Notes: a model not told the origin generated them from the letters alone. A stretch of DNA of 47,536 bases from Candidatus Dormiibacterota bacterium (GCA_027313505.1 DAHVDN010000022.1:1-47536), one strand, 5' to 3'; positions 35,335 through 44,569 are shown, numbered from the stretch's first letter. Translations and numbers: made by a program.

Positions 35335-36546
35335 GTGATCGACCTGAACGACGAGCAACGTCAGTTCGAGGAGACGATGCGAGAATTCGCCGCTCGCGAG
35401 CTCGCCCCCGAGGTCCCAGAGCGAGATCGCCATGCGCGGCCCGACCCCGAGCTGTTCTCCAAGCTGGCCGCACTTGGTGTCCCAGGGGTGAGCATCCCGC
35501 AGCGCTACGGCGGCGCCGGCCTCGACTGGATCTCGCTTGGAATCGCCTGCGAGGAGCTCGAATATGTGGATGCGTCGTGCCGCACCGCGCTTTCCGTCCA
35601 CGCCGGGCTCTGCCTCACCGGAATCTACCAGTGGGGCGATGAGGAGCAGCGGCAGCGGATTCTTCGTCCTCTGGCCGAAGGCACCCGGCAGGGATGCTTT
35701 GCTCTCACCGAGCCAGACGCCGGCAGCGACGTGCGGGCGCTCCAGACCAGGGCCCACAAGGAGGGTGACGGCTATCGCCTCCGCGGCCAGAAAGTCTGGA
35801 TTTCCATGGGTGATTTCGCCGATGTGTTCCTGACCTTCGCCACCGTCGCCCCGGAGCTTGGGGTGCGCGGGATTACCGCTTTCGCGGTTGACCGCGACCT
35901 GGCCGGTCCCGGGCTCAAGACGACTCCGATCAAGGACAAGTACGGACTGCGAGCCAGTGACACCGCCATCGTCTCCTTCGATGACGCGCTGGTCCCCGAG
36001 TCGAACCGCATCGGGGAGGAGGGAGAGGGGTTCAAGGTGGCCATGAGCTCGCTGGACAGTGGGCGCTACTGCGTAGCGAGCGGCGCCGCAGGAACCATTC
36101 GCGCCTGTCTGGACATGAGCGCCGCCTATGCTCACCAGCGGCAGGTCCAGGGCGAGGAGATTGGCCGTTTCCAATTGGTCCAGCAGATGGTGGCGGGCAT
36201 GGCCCGGGACTACGACATCGCGCGACTGCTTTGGATGCGCGCCGGCTGGCTGAAGAACCATGGCCGGCGGAGCTCTCGCGAGTCGGCGCTGGCGAAGTGG
36301 GTGAACTCCGAGCGGGCGAATCGGTGCGCGGATGACGCCCTGCAGATTCACGGCGCCACCGGGTTCAGTGAGGAATGCTCGGCTGCCAGGTATCTCCGCA
36401 ACAGCCGGGCCACGCTCATCTATGAGGGCACCCGGGAGGTTCAGACTCAGCTGGCAGCGGAGTACGCTCTGGGGTATCGAGAGGACCGACCCGTTCGCCG
36501 TCCACTACCCGGATGGCCGAACGAGGCCGATGCGCCAAAGGGGTAA
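35335..36546 (+). CDS. Acyl-CoA dehydrogenase
   Basis: A 403-aa FAD-dependent acyl-CoA dehydrogenase: MREFAARELAPEVPERD, GVSIPQRYGGAGLDW, CFALTEPDAGSDVRALQT, KVWISMGDFADVFL, SLDSGRYCVASGAAG, LQIHGATGFSEEC and LIYEGTREVQ, where the Glu near residue 364 is at the catalytic-base position. GTG 35335 is three bases after the preceding stop. The GRYCVA segment recalls glutaryl-CoA dehydrogenases, which would fit a lysine/5-aminovalerate route through glutarate, but short-chain acyl-CoA dehydrogenases also carry similar motifs. No CoA-transferase or ligase is adjacent, so the CoA ester must be formed by an enzyme elsewhere. Confidence 0.92.
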   Translation: MIDLNDEQRQFEETMREFAARELAPEVPERDRHARPDPELFSKLAALGVPGVSIPQRYGGAGLDWISLGIACEELEYVDASCRTALSVHAGLCLTGIYQWGDEEQRQRILRPLAEGTRQGCFALTEPDAGSDVRALQTRAHKEGDGYRLRGQKVWISMGDFADVFLTFATVAPELGVRGITAFAVDRDLAGPGLKTTPIKDKYGLRASDTAIVSFDDALVPESNRIGEEGEGFKVAMSSLDSGRYCVASGAAGTIRACLDMSAAYAHQRQVQGEEIGRFQLVQQMVAGMARDYDIARLLWMRAGWLKNHGRRSSRESALAKWVNSERANRCADDALQIHGATGFSEECSAARYLRNSRATLIYEGTREVQTQLAAEYALGYREDRPVRRPLPGWPNEADAPKG

Positions 36547-37420
36547 GGGGCACCGCTTGCGCTCCAATGATCTTCGCCCGAGTGGCGTTGCCTATGAGTC
36601 AGCCGGGTTGCAGGAGGGGTGGCTCGATCGGCCCCAGGGCAAGATGCGCTACCTTGTGGCGGGCCAGGGGAAGCCGCTCGTTCTCTGTCACGGCTTCATC
36701 GGATCAGCGGAGAACTTCGAGAGCTGGGTGCCGGTTCTGGCACCCCACCGCCAGCTGATCATCCCGGACCTGCCCGGATGTGGACTGTCCGACCCACTGA
36801 GCGGTCCCCACTTCAGCCGAGCGCTGGCGACGGAGGTGAGACTGCTGCTGGACCATCTAGGGGTGGGGCGCTACGAGGTTGGGGGGCTGTGTCTTGGCGC
36901 GGCGGTGGCGTTGGAGATGCTGGCGGCCCAGCCTGAGCGCGTCGAGCGGGTGATTCTGCACACTCCGCTGCTCGCGCCGGAGATGGTGACCAAGCCGTTC
37001 CGGTTGCAGGTGGAGGCGCTCACCGCTCTGCGCTTATTCCCTGCAATATCGGCAGTCGGTAGATGGCGATTGGTGGCCAATCTCTATCGGCGGATGATCG
37101 TGGAAGGCGCTGGTCCGGTGGACCAGCGGGCCGCGGAGGTCAATTTTGAAAACCAACTGCGGGCCAGTCCACGGGCGGCCCAGGAGTGGCTCGGGGAAGG
37201 AATTCATCTGCAATTCACCCGACTGCTCGACGGATGGGACGGAGCACTGTCAGTTCTGGCCGCCACCGAGGACCGGTTGCTGGATGTCGGTATGCTGCAG
37301 CGCTACTGCTTGGCCCGACCCCGAACCGACCTCGATCTGATTCCCGCGGCCGGACACGGGTGGAGCCCTGAGTTCATGGCCCGCCAATTGGAGATACTCG
37401 AGAGGATGGTCGCCCAATAG
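36530..37420 (+). CDS. Alpha/beta hydrolase with Cys at the nucleophile position
   Basis: The 296-aa protein has the alpha/beta-hydrolase layout: MRYLVAGQGKPLVLCHGFIGSA (oxyanion HG), IPDLPGCGLSDP, the nucleophile elbow GGLCLGAA, and the His-containing AAGHGWSPEF near the end. The elbow residue is Cys121 in place of the usual Ser; Cys nucleophiles are known in dienelactone hydrolases but there the motif differs. So it may be a thiol hydrolase, act on a special ester or thioester, or be inactive. ATG 36530 overlaps the acyl-CoA dehydrogenase stop by 17 bases; TTG 36558 with a GGGG upstream is an alternative. It closes the operon. Confidence 0.82.
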   Translation: MRQRGKGHRLRSNDLRPSGVAYESAGLQEGWLDRPQGKMRYLVAGQGKPLVLCHGFIGSAENFESWVPVLAPHRQLIIPDLPGCGLSDPLSGPHFSRALATEVRLLLDHLGVGRYEVGGLCLGAAVALEMLAAQPERVERVILHTPLLAPEMVTKPFRLQVEALTALRLFPAISAVGRWRLVANLYRRMIVEGAGPVDQRAAEVNFENQLRASPRAAQEWLGEGIHLQFTRLLDGWDGALSVLAATEDRLLDVGMLQRYCLARPRTDLDLIPAAGHGWSPEFMARQLEILERMVAQ

Positions 37421-37503
37421 GACAGCTTTCGCGGTCGATCCCTGGGTCCAACTTCTTCTTCGCGGTCCGCATTCCGTCGATCCCAGCCTCCGCCCTACAG
37501 GAG

Positions 37504-38007
37504 TTGGCTAGTGTGGACCGCAACGTACATCCCACTAGCTCGGACAGCCTCCACATCACCATGCATTTCCTGGGTCGGCAGGCACCGGATCGGCTGACTC
37601 TGCTGGTAAGTGCCGGCGAGCGCGCCGTCGCCTCAACGCCGCCATTCCAGATCGAGGTGCGAGGGGTCGGTGGCTTTCCCAGCCGGTCGCGCCCCGCGGT
37701 CATCTGGCTAGGTGCCACTGTCGGTGGGGCTCACCTGGAGGCGTTGGCGAATGCAATTCGGGCAGAGCTCCAGCGGGCGGGGATACCTGTGGATGGGAGG
37801 CAATTCCTTCCCCATTGCACGGTGGCCCGAGTCCACGGCGAGCTACCCTCGGCCGATAGCCGGAGGGTGGAGCGGGCGGCACTTGGGGTGGAACGCTTGA
37901 TCCCCTGCCCGCTGCCGGTGGGGGAGGTTCACCTGATGGAGTCGATAGCTGTCGCGAAGGGTGCCAATCGGTACCAGAGTCGGCACATCTTTCCCCTAGC
38001 TGGCTGA
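37504..38007 (+). CDS. thpR: 2'-5' RNA ligase / cyclic phosphodiesterase family (LigT/ThpR)
   Basis: Two HxT motifs, LHITMHFLG and LPHCTVAR, define the 2H phosphoesterase family, which opens 2',3'-cyclic phosphates or ligates RNA ends. The listed start is TTG 37504 (167 aa). However, the same frame upstream (37447-37503) encodes NFFFAVRIPSIP and ASALQEL, which is the normal first strand and helix of this family. No ATG, GTG, TTG or CTG precedes it before the stop at about 37369; ATC 37438 or ATA 37417 are the only near-cognate candidates. The true protein is therefore probably about 189 aa or the start has been lost. It follows the hydrolase after 17 bases if the extended start is used. Confidence 0.82.
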   Translation: MASVDRNVHPTSSDSLHITMHFLGRQAPDRLTLLVSAGERAVASTPPFQIEVRGVGGFPSRSRPAVIWLGATVGGAHLEALANAIRAELQRAGIPVDGRQFLPHCTVARVHGELPSADSRRVERAALGVERLIPCPLPVGEVHLMESIAVAKGANRYQSRHIFPLAG

Positions 38008-38024
38008 CGGCTTGAGGCCCGAGA

Positions 38025-38765
38025 TCACCACTCGAAGGGCCGCCCGTACCAGGGGTGCAGGGTCGGGTAATGCCCGCTCGTTAGCAGATCGCGGGAGCGC
38101 TGCTCAAATGAGGTGATCTCCTCCTTCGACAGTAGGTGAGCGAGCGTGCTTCGAAGCGCGCCGAACCTGGCTCGGTCTCCCAATAGAGCGCCTAGACCTT
38201 CGAGAAAAACCTCGGGGACCGGTGAGCCACCAAGGTCCATCAGCACTGTGCGCAGCTTGAACTCACTGTTGAATGTGACGCCGTGATCAATTCCCTTGAG
38301 CTGTCCCTGATCGTCGAGAAGGAGGTGGGCACCTTTGCGGTCGGCGTTGTTGATGATCACGTCGAGAGCTGCCAACCCTCGGAGCTGCAGCTCCACCTTC
38401 TCATGGTCGATCTTAAGTCCCTCGGCCGGTTCCGCCACAAACTCCTGAAGCGACCCAACTCCGAGGGGGGCGTCCACCCGCAGCACGGTCACCGGGAGCA
38501 AACCCCACCCCAGAGCCCGATCAACTTCGGCGGCCGCCACCTCGCGAAGGTACAGCGAACCCTCTGGAAAGTCCCAAAGCGGTCGCTCACCCCGCCTTGG
38601 CTTGTAGATTGCCCGAGTTGAACCACCCGTGGTCTCCACGAAGGCGAGGAAGACTGCGTTGCTCCCGACCCCGACCCGGCCCAACTTGGTGATGGGGTCG
38701 GCCCGAAGGCTGCTCTCCACCTCCTCTCGCGACGGTGGTGGCTGCGAAGCGGGTGCACCTGTCAT
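38025..38765 (-). CDS. SCO1664-family protein (PI3/PI4-kinase-like fold)
   Basis: The 246-aa protein carries the family pattern GVGSNAVFLAFVETT, AIYKPRRGERPLWDFPEGSLYLREVAAAEVDRALGWGLLP, the catalytic-type loop NNADRKGAHLLLD and GIDHGVTFN (a DxxxxN/D metal pair). It ends in PWYGRPFEW. The family is known from actinobacteria, named for a Streptomyces coelicolor gene, and resembles phosphatidylinositol 3/4-kinases in the core, but its substrate is not established. ATG 38765 follows GGAAG. It is convergent with the RNA ligase gene, with 17 bases between stops. It is not obviously linked with its neighbours. Confidence 0.88.
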   Translation of the reverse strand: MTGAPASQPPPSREEVESSLRADPITKLGRVGVGSNAVFLAFVETTGGSTRAIYKPRRGERPLWDFPEGSLYLREVAAAEVDRALGWGLLPVTVLRVDAPLGVGSLQEFVAEPAEGLKIDHEKVELQLRGLAALDVIINNADRKGAHLLLDDQGQLKGIDHGVTFNSEFKLRTVLMDLGGSPVPEVFLEGLGALLGDRARFGALRSTLAHLLSKEEITSFEQRSRDLLTSGHYPTLHPWYGRPFEW

Positions 38766-38884
38766 GGGGCTTCCAGCGTAACCGGGGATATATCTGTCCA
38801 GGGCGCACCCAAAAGCCGGATCACCAGCAACGGGTCGGCCGTCCCTTGCGATCCGGCCCAGGGGGCTGAGGCCAGCCGCCTAGC

Positions 38885-39889
38885 TCAGAGCCTTACCCGC
38901 GATGTCGCGGAGGCCCACGGCTCCACGTCTCCGCGGGTGCTGTCGGGGTTGGAGCCCCTCACCCTGGCCAACTCGGCCACCAATCGCTGAAAGGGAATGA
39001 TGGCGACGAAGGGCCGCATCAGGTAATCGACCTCGGCGAAGGGAAGGTCACTGCTCCCGGGCCCGCAGGTGATTAGGGCCAGCCCCAGTTCGGATAGGAG
39101 CTTGATCAGTTGATCGGAGCGACCCCCGTCATCGCGCCCCGGACGGATGACGATGGCTGCAGCCCGGGAATCAAACACCGCCGGCGTGCCGTGCAGAGCG
39201 AACTCCTCAGACATTCCCTCCGCCCACAGGTAACACCCCTCCTTCACCTTGAGGGCGGCCTCTGAGGCGGTCATCTCGTCTATTCCAAAGCCGGTGATGA
39301 GCAGGGGTTCCCGATTTATGAGCCGGCGTTGGAACCCCGTCGGTGGTGAGAGGGCGAGGGTCGACCGGATGGAATCCGGAATGGAGGCTAGCCCTCTCCC
39401 GAAGGAGTCCGCCGGCTGTCCGAGCATCCGCTGAACCAGCCGTCCGAGCATCATGAGTGCGGTGAGATACGACACCGTGTGCGTGCTGGCCCTCTCGTCC
39501 TCGCAGGTGCGCAGGACCACATCTCCCCCCGGGTCGAGAGCTCCCGTGCCGGTTATCATGACCGTCGTGGCCCCTATGGCCTTTGCACGCTCCAACACTC
39601 GCAGGGGGAATTGCTTGGTCCCTCTGTGAGAGACGACGACTATCTGATCCCCGGGCCGCATGTCGCCATGGAGAGCCAGCTCGTGGGCCTCAAGTGCGCT
39701 GGGTCGGAGCCTGCCCCCTGACAGCTGAGCAATCCAATACGCCGCAACCCTGCAGGCGTGGAGTGATGTCCCGATGCCGCAGAGCAGGAGGGGTCGGCCG
39801 GAATCCAGCTGGGGAACCTCGCCGGCGTTGAGGGCTCGCTCAACAGCGTCCCCCTGGGCATCAATTTGGGCGTCATAGGCAAATTGCAT
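38885..39889 (-). CDS. SIS-domain sugar isomerase/deglycase-type protein
   Basis: Two SIS domains are visible: PLLLCGIGTSLHACRVAAYWIAQ with MRPGDQIVVVSHRGTKQ (first phosphosugar site), and LLITGFGIDEMTASEAALKVKEG with EEFALHGTPAVF (second). This is the organisation of the isomerase half of GlmS and of stand-alone fructosamine or amino-sugar deglycases. ATG 39889 gives 334 aa, typical for the stand-alone type, but no clear ribosome site precedes it, and the frame is open to 40096. An earlier CTG start is possible because PSKLLTEPSRFAPRN upstream also looks protein-like. It is divergent from the DedA gene. Substrate: a phosphorylated aldose or amine-sugar adduct; not defined. Confidence 0.8.
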   Translation of the reverse strand: MQFAYDAQIDAQGDAVERALNAGEVPQLDSGRPLLLCGIGTSLHACRVAAYWIAQLSGGRLRPSALEAHELALHGDMRPGDQIVVVSHRGTKQFPLRVLERAKAIGATTVMITGTGALDPGGDVVLRTCEDERASTHTVSYLTALMMLGRLVQRMLGQPADSFGRGLASIPDSIRSTLALSPPTGFQRRLINREPLLITGFGIDEMTASEAALKVKEGCYLWAEGMSEEFALHGTPAVFDSRAAAIVIRPGRDDGGRSDQLIKLLSELGLALITCGPGSSDLPFAEVDYLMRPFVAIIPFQRLVAELARVRGSNPDSTRGDVEPWASATSRVRL

Positions 39890-40087
39890 GATGGTTTCCG
39901 GGTTGCGAGGAGCGAACCGACTGGGCTCGGTGAGCAGTTTTGACGGCAGTCGATTCGAATGGTAGAGGCTGCCATCCTCTACCGCCGCAGGGGCCCCGAG
40001 CTTGGCAGTGGGGTCACCGCTGTGAGCGCCAACCTGAGAGGCCGCCGGTCGGCGAGAATAGGGGCTCACCACCAAAGGAGCGCAACC

Positions 40088-40699
40088 TTGATCCACACCC
40101 TGGAGAGCTTCCTCTCAACTGCCGGATACCTCGCCCTCTTCCTGCTCACCGTGGCCCAGTGCTGCGGCTTTCCGGTGTCGAGCGAAGTCGTGCTGCCGTT
40201 TGCGGGAGTTCTGACGGTTACAGGGACCCTCAACCTGCCGGTGGTCATCGTGGTGGCCTTGCTCGGTGAGTTGGTGGGTGCCCTCATCGCCTACGGGGTC
40301 GCCGCCTGGTTGGGGCGGGCAGCCCTGGTCGGATTCGGGCAGCGCTTTCGAATCAAGGAGAGCCACTTCGAAGCCGCCGAGCGATTCTACGAGCGACGTG
40401 GAGTTGCCGCCGTGGCCATCGGCCGGGTGGTGCCGGTGATTCGGAGCTACACCAGTTTCCCGGCGGGATTCGCCCGGATGCCTCTGTCCCGTTTCATCCC
40501 GGCGACCCTGGTCGGGGCGCTGGTCTGGGACTCCGCACTGACCGTGGCGGGGATGGAGCTCGGGAAGCATTTCAGTGAGATCGGGAAGGTCCTTAAGCCC
40601 ATCGAGTATGTGATCGCTGCGCTCGTGCTGCTGGCTCTTCTTTACGGCGTCTGGCGCTACATCAACAGGCCTCCGGCGGTGCCCGACCAGGAGCGGTAG
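40088..40699 (+). CDS. DedA-family membrane protein
   Basis: TTG 40088 has AAAGGAG seven bases upstream. The 203-aa protein is a DedA/SNARE-associated (VTT) family member: LESFLSTAGYLALFLLTVAQCCGFPVSSEVVLPFAG, LLGELVGALIAYGVAAWLGR, FEAAERFYERRGVAAVAIGRVVPVIRSYTSFPAG and FIPATLVGALVWD. The acidic residue in the first re-entrant part (SSEVV) and the GRVVPVIR arginine motif are family hallmarks. DedA proteins are linked to undecaprenyl-phosphate or phospholipid recycling across the membrane. It is alone between divergent SIS and the following MFS gene, whose start lies 15 bases after its stop. Confidence 0.9.
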   Translation: MIHTLESFLSTAGYLALFLLTVAQCCGFPVSSEVVLPFAGVLTVTGTLNLPVVIVVALLGELVGALIAYGVAAWLGRAALVGFGQRFRIKESHFEAAERFYERRGVAAVAIGRVVPVIRSYTSFPAGFARMPLSRFIPATLVGALVWDSALTVAGMELGKHFSEIGKVLKPIEYVIAALVLLALLYGVWRYINRPPAVPDQER

Positions 40700-40705
40700 T
40701 ACAAT
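40700..40705 (+). promoter_or_regulatory. Candidate -10 box for a leaderless MFS transcript
   Basis: TACAAT ends nine bases before GTG 40715 with no ribosome site between. CGTTAACG (40708-40715), an 8-bp palindrome, overlaps the start codon and could be part of a regulator site. Confidence 0.45.
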
Positions 40706-40714
40706 CTCGTTAAC

Positions 40715-43129
40715 GTGAACGTCAAGTCCCCCACGCAGCCTGCCACGGTCGGCCCAGCGCTGTCGGACCGGTACAAGTGGGTGGCTCTCTCGAACACCAC
40801 CCTCGGCGTCCTGATGGCGGTCATCAACTCCTCGATCGTGTTGATCTCGCTCCCGGCGATCTTTCGCGGGATCAAGGTCAACCCCCTCACACCAGCCAAC
40901 GTCAGCCTCCTGCTCTGGATGCTGATGGGCTACATGGTGGTAACCGCCGTCCTGGTGGTCAGCCTGGGCCGTGTTGGAGACATGTTCGGGCGGGTGCGGA
41001 TGTACAACCTTGGCTTCCTCATCTTCACGGTGGCGTCAATAGGGCTTTCCGTGGTCTTCTTCACCGGCACCAGTGCGGCGCTCACCCTGATTGGGCTTCG
41101 AATCGTTCAAGGGGTCGGGGGGGCCATGTTGATGGCCAACTCAGCTGCCATCCTGACCGATGCGTTCCCCAGTAACCAACGGGGCACCGCCCTTGGGATC
41201 AACGTCGTCGCCGGGATCTCTGGGTCGTTCATCGGCCTGGTGCTCGGGGGGCTGCTGTCAGGCATCGATTGGCATCTGGTCTTCTTGGTCTCGGTCCCAA
41301 TTGGAATCTTCGGGACCGTCTGGGCGTATCTCAAGCTCCGGGAGATCGGAGTCGTCACCAAGGCTAGAATCGACTGGCTCGGGAACATCACCTTCGCGGT
41401 CGGTCTCATCTCCGTATTGGTAGGAATCACCTACGGAATCCAGCCCTACGGTGGCAGCAACATGGGGTGGTCCAATCCGACGGTCCTGGTCGAGATTTTC
41501 GGGGGGCTGATCGTCCTTGGCGCCTTCGTCTGGATAGAGCGCCATGTCGATGCACCGATGTTCCATCTCGGCCTCTTCAGGATCCGAGCCTTCGCGGCCG
41601 GCAACATCGCGTCCCTGCTGGCCTCAATCGGCCGTGGTGGGCTCATGTTCATGCTGATCATCTGGCTGCAGGGGATCTGGCTTCCGCTCCATGGGTATAA
41701 CTTCATCCAGACCCCCTTGTGGGCAGCCATCTACATGCTTCCGCTCACTGCAGGTTTCCTTGTTGCCGGCCCGCTTTCGGGGTATCTCTCCGACCGGTAC
41801 GGTGCTCGTCCCTTTGCCACCGGGGGAATGTTGGCGGCGGCCGTCACCTTTGCCTTGCTGGCGCTGCTGCCTGCCGATTTCACCTATCCACTCTTTGCCA
41901 CACTGCTTTTCTTCAATGGGTTCGCGATGGGGATGTTCTCCGCACCCAACACCGCTGGGATCATGAACGCCGTCCCCGCCGGCCAGCGGGGTGTTGCCTC
42001 CGGAATGAGATCCACCTTCCAGAACTCTGGGATGACACTTTCGATCGGACTCTTCTTCACCCTGATGGTCCTCGGGCTCGCCGCCGCGCTTCCAGCATCC
42101 CTGTACCACGGGCTGGTGCAGCAGGGAGTCCCGGCAGCCGACGCCACGCGGATCTCGCATCTGCCGCCGGTGGGCACCCTCTTTGCGGCCTTCCTTGGTT
42201 ACAACCCGGTGGCTACTCTGCTCGGACCTGCCCTGCACGGCCTGCCCGCCTCTCGGGCCGCGGTGTTGACCGGACGCCAGTTCTTTCCGAACTTGATAGC
42301 CAAACCGTTCATGGCGGGGATGCGAGTCACCTTCTACTTCTCCACGGTGATGATGCTGATTGCCGCCGGCGCTTCCTGGCTCCGAGGCAAGCGCTACATT
42401 CACGATGACAGCCTAGTCGTCGAACCGACGACCCCCATGGCCGTCTCCACAGCTGCTGTGAATGGGACCGCGGTCTCGGCTCCGCGCAGAGCGGGCCAGA
42501 TCTGCACGGTGGCGATCTCCGCCAGCTATGGGGCCGCGGGTGAGGCCGTGAGCCGGGCGGTCGCCCAAATGCTGGGAGTGCAACTGCTGGAGCGCGCCAT
42601 ACCAGTCCCCGTGGCCGACGCCATGGCGCTCCCCTTGGAGTCGGTTCTGACTCAGGAGGAGGACCGATATGATGGCCTCGGGGCCCTCTTCGCCAACCTG
42701 TCGCGCAGCGTTGGTCCGCTGGCCCCATCCTCCGCTCCCGGCATGGACTTCGAAGAGACCGGCGAGCGGTTCCGCCAGCACACAGAGATGGCAATTCGAG
42801 AGATGGCGAAGCGGGGTGGCGTGATCTTAGGACGCGGCGCGGTGGTGGTGCTGCGCGGCGATCCGGAGGTTCTTCACGTTCGACTTGACGGTCCAGCGGA
42901 GGCCAGGATCCAAAAGGTGGTAGCCCTGCAGGGGATCGACGAGGAGACCGCACGCCGAGATCAGCGGCATACGGATCGGGCGCGCCAAGCCTATATGCGC
43001 CATTTTTTCGGTGTCGATGGCTCTGATCCCTCCCTCTACGACCTGGTCATCGACACTACAGTTACGACGGTTGAGGAAGCGGTGGGCAGGATAATCGAGG
43101 CGACCCATCGTGTCCGAGCGCGCGCCTGA
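40715..43129 (+). CDS. MFS drug-type transporter fused to a cytidylate-kinase-like domain
   Basis: Residues from about 20 to 560 form a 14-segment MFS exporter of the EmrB/QacA type: [25 protein letters not shown] at the first helix, [14 protein letters not shown] loop, [35 protein letters not shown] (motif C), and [11 protein letters not shown]. After a linker around residue 570-590 comes a cytidylate-kinase-like domain (to about 800): [75 protein letters not shown] and YDLVIDTT. The P-loop ([11 protein letters not shown]) lacks the Lys and has lost the GSGG pattern, so kinase activity is doubtful and a nucleotide-sensing role is possible. The downstream MerR gene overlaps its end by 20 bases and may control it. 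Confidence 0.88.
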   Translation: MNVKSPTQPATVGPALSDRYKWVALSNTTLGVLMAVINSSIVLISLPAIFRGIKVNPLTPANVSLLLWMLMGYMVVTAVLVVSLGRVGDMFGRVRMYNLGFLIFTVASIGLSVVFFTGTSAALTLIGLRIVQGVGGAMLMANSAAILTDAFPSNQRGTALGINVVAGISGSFIGLVLGGLLSGIDWHLVFLVSVPIGIFGTVWAYLKLREIGVVTKARIDWLGNITFAVGLISVLVGITYGIQPYGGSNMGWSNPTVLVEIFGGLIVLGAFVWIERHVDAPMFHLGLFRIRAFAAGNIASLLASIGRGGLMFMLIIWLQGIWLPLHGYNFIQTPLWAAIYMLPLTAGFLVAGPLSGYLSDRYGARPFATGGMLAAAVTFALLALLPADFTYPLFATLLFFNGFAMGMFSAPNTAGIMNAVPAGQRGVASGMRSTFQNSGMTLSIGLFFTLMVLGLAAALPASLYHGLVQQGVPAADATRISHLPPVGTLFAAFLGYNPVATLLGPALHGLPASRAAVLTGRQFFPNLIAKPFMAGMRVTFYFSTVMMLIAAGASWLRGKRYIHDDSLVVEPTTPMAVSTAAVNGTAVSAPRRAGQICTVAISASYGAAGEAVSRAVAQMLGVQLLERAIPVPVADAMALPLESVLTQEEDRYDGLGALFANLSRSVGPLAPSSAPGMDFEETGERFRQHTEMAIREMAKRGGVILGRGAVVVLRGDPEVLHVRLDGPAEARIQKVVALQGIDEETARRDQRHTDRARQAYMRHFFGVDGSDPSLYDLVIDTTVTTVEEAVGRIIEATHRVRARA

Positions 43130-43625
43130 CCCCTCCCGGGGTGGGCCGGGCATACCGATTGGGGAAGTCGCCACCCTAACCGGGGTCACGGCTCGGACCC
43201 TTCGCTACTACGAGGAGTTGGGGCTGATCTCTCCCGACTCCCGGTCGGCTCCATCCCAGGGCCGCCGCTATTCGCCCCAGGAGATCGAGAGGGTTCGGCG
43301 GATCCGAGAGATGCAGGAGTTCCTGGGTGCCGGCCTATTTGAAATCCGGGACGCACTAAAGGCTGAGGATAGGCTGGCCGGTTTGCGAGCCACCTACCGC
43401 AGCACGTCATCCACGGCGGCCCGGGCCGCCGTCCTGAGGGAGGCGGCGACTGTCGTAGAGCGCCAGCTGGAGCAGGTGGGCGCGCGGATGAGCCGGCTCC
43501 GAGAACTTCAAATTGAACTCGAGAACCGTCGCGAGCGGCACCGTGTCCAACTAGCCGAATTGACCCAGCAGCCTCAGGAAGGCGATGCGTTGAGTGCCGC
43601 GCAAGAGACAGCGACAGGTCGTTAG
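43110..43625 (+). CDS. MerR-family transcriptional regulator
   Basis: The N-terminal helix-turn-helix reads [26 protein letters not shown], followed by [23 protein letters not shown], the standard MerR DNA-binding region, and a long coiled coil (about residues 95-150). No Cys or metal-type C terminus is present, so it is probably a drug- or small-molecule-responsive MerR protein. The 171-aa length is normal. GTG 43110 lies inside the last codons of the MFS-kinase gene (20-base overlap), which suggests it regulates that transporter. The MFS promoter shows no 19-bp spacer that I can identify. Confidence 0.9.
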   Translation: MSERAPDPSRGGPGIPIGEVATLTGVTARTLRYYEELGLISPDSRSAPSQGRRYSPQEIERVRRIREMQEFLGAGLFEIRDALKAEDRLAGLRATYRSTSSTAARAAVLREAATVVERQLEQVGARMSRLRELQIELENRRERHRVQLAELTQQPQEGDALSAAQETATGR

Positions 43626-43645
43626 CCGGGGCTCACCCAAGCTGC

Positions 43646-44464
43646 ATGTACTCTCAAGCGGTGGATATCAAGTCTCTCGGGTGGCGAACTGACCTCATGG
43701 TGCGCGGCCTGGCCGGCTCTCTGGTGGCATATGCGCCAGATCATGTGGTGGTCAGAACAGCTGGGCGTAGCGACGTCTACTGGGGGAATTTCATCCTCAT
43801 TCCAGCAGACGGGGCAGGGCGCGATGCCGCCGGCTGGCTCCAGGTGTTCGCCGGTGAGTTTCCGAGAGCTCGACATGTCGCCATCGGGATAGACCAGAAG
43901 ACCGTGCCCGCTACGCCGTCGGCTGACCTGGAAGCGCTGGGGCTGACCGCGGAGCTGAATAGCGTGTTGACGGCGACATCTCTTAACGAATCGAATGCGG
44001 TGGCGGATGGAATCGAGATTCGGCCCCTACTTGGGGACTCCGACTGGGAGCAGGTCTTGGCATTGCGGCTGGCCGTAGCTCGCGCGGAGGGCAGGGAGTC
44101 AGCGGAGCACGCTGGCTTTCTACAGGATGCTGTGAGCGAAGCTGCGGCCGTCGCGGCCCGCCAGGTCGAGTCGTACTTCGGGGCATTTAGAGGCGGGATG
44201 CTGCTCTGTAGCCTGGGCGTGCTGGTGGGTACTGGCGGGGTGGCGCGGTTCCAAGATGTCGAAACTCATCCCGAACACCGCCGCCAGGGGTTGGCGGGAC
44301 GGTTGGTAAGCCAGGCCGGGGGCAACGCCGTGCGCCGCCGGGGTGCAGTCCTGCTGGTTATAGTCGCCGACCCGATGGGGCCTGCGATCGGGTTGTACCG
44401 CAAGCTTGGGTTCAAGGAGGTCGAGACCCAGGTGCAGATGTTGATGGTCCCATCGCCAGCCTGA
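43646..44464 (+). CDS. GNAT-family N-acetyltransferase, two-part
   Basis: The 272-aa protein has an N-terminal region (about 1-125) with YAPDHVVVRTAGRSDVYWGNFILIP, which looks like a degenerate first GNAT domain, and a C-terminal GNAT domain with the acetyl-CoA loop ETHPEHRRQGLAGRLV (R-x-x-G-x-G/A) and VADPMGPAIGLYRKLGFKEVE. Such tandem GNAT proteins are common in actinobacteria with mostly unknown substrates. ATG 43646 lacks an evident ribosome site; GTG 43661 is an alternative. It follows the MerR gene by 20 bases in the same direction, so it may be co-transcribed. Confidence 0.82.
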   Translation: MYSQAVDIKSLGWRTDLMVRGLAGSLVAYAPDHVVVRTAGRSDVYWGNFILIPADGAGRDAAGWLQVFAGEFPRARHVAIGIDQKTVPATPSADLEALGLTAELNSVLTATSLNESNAVADGIEIRPLLGDSDWEQVLALRLAVARAEGRESAEHAGFLQDAVSEAAAVAARQVESYFGAFRGGMLLCSLGVLVGTGGVARFQDVETHPEHRRQGLAGRLVSQAGGNAVRRRGAVLLVIVADPMGPAIGLYRKLGFKEVETQVQMLMVPSPA

Positions 44465-44500
44465 TCGGATAGGGCCGGTTCAGAGGCGGAAGAAACTGAG

Positions 44501-44525
44501 GGTAGCCTCCGGGGCGGAGGCTACC
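44501..44525. terminator. Hairpin between convergent GNAT and tryptophanase genes
   Basis: GGTAGCCTCCG (44501-44511) pairs with CGGAGGCTACC (44515-44525) around GGG. On the minus strand it is followed by CTCAGTTTCTT, so it fits best as the tryptophanase terminator, and may serve both directions. Confidence 0.6.
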
Positions 44526-44569
44526 TGGGAGCTCGCAAACGTTGCAAGGTGAGGTGCGACTTCTGCGCC

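Noticed and set aside
35137-36351. Minus-strand frame of 404 aa opposite the acyl-CoA dehydrogenase
   Set aside because: Antisense to a gene with complete family motifs; no motifs of its own.
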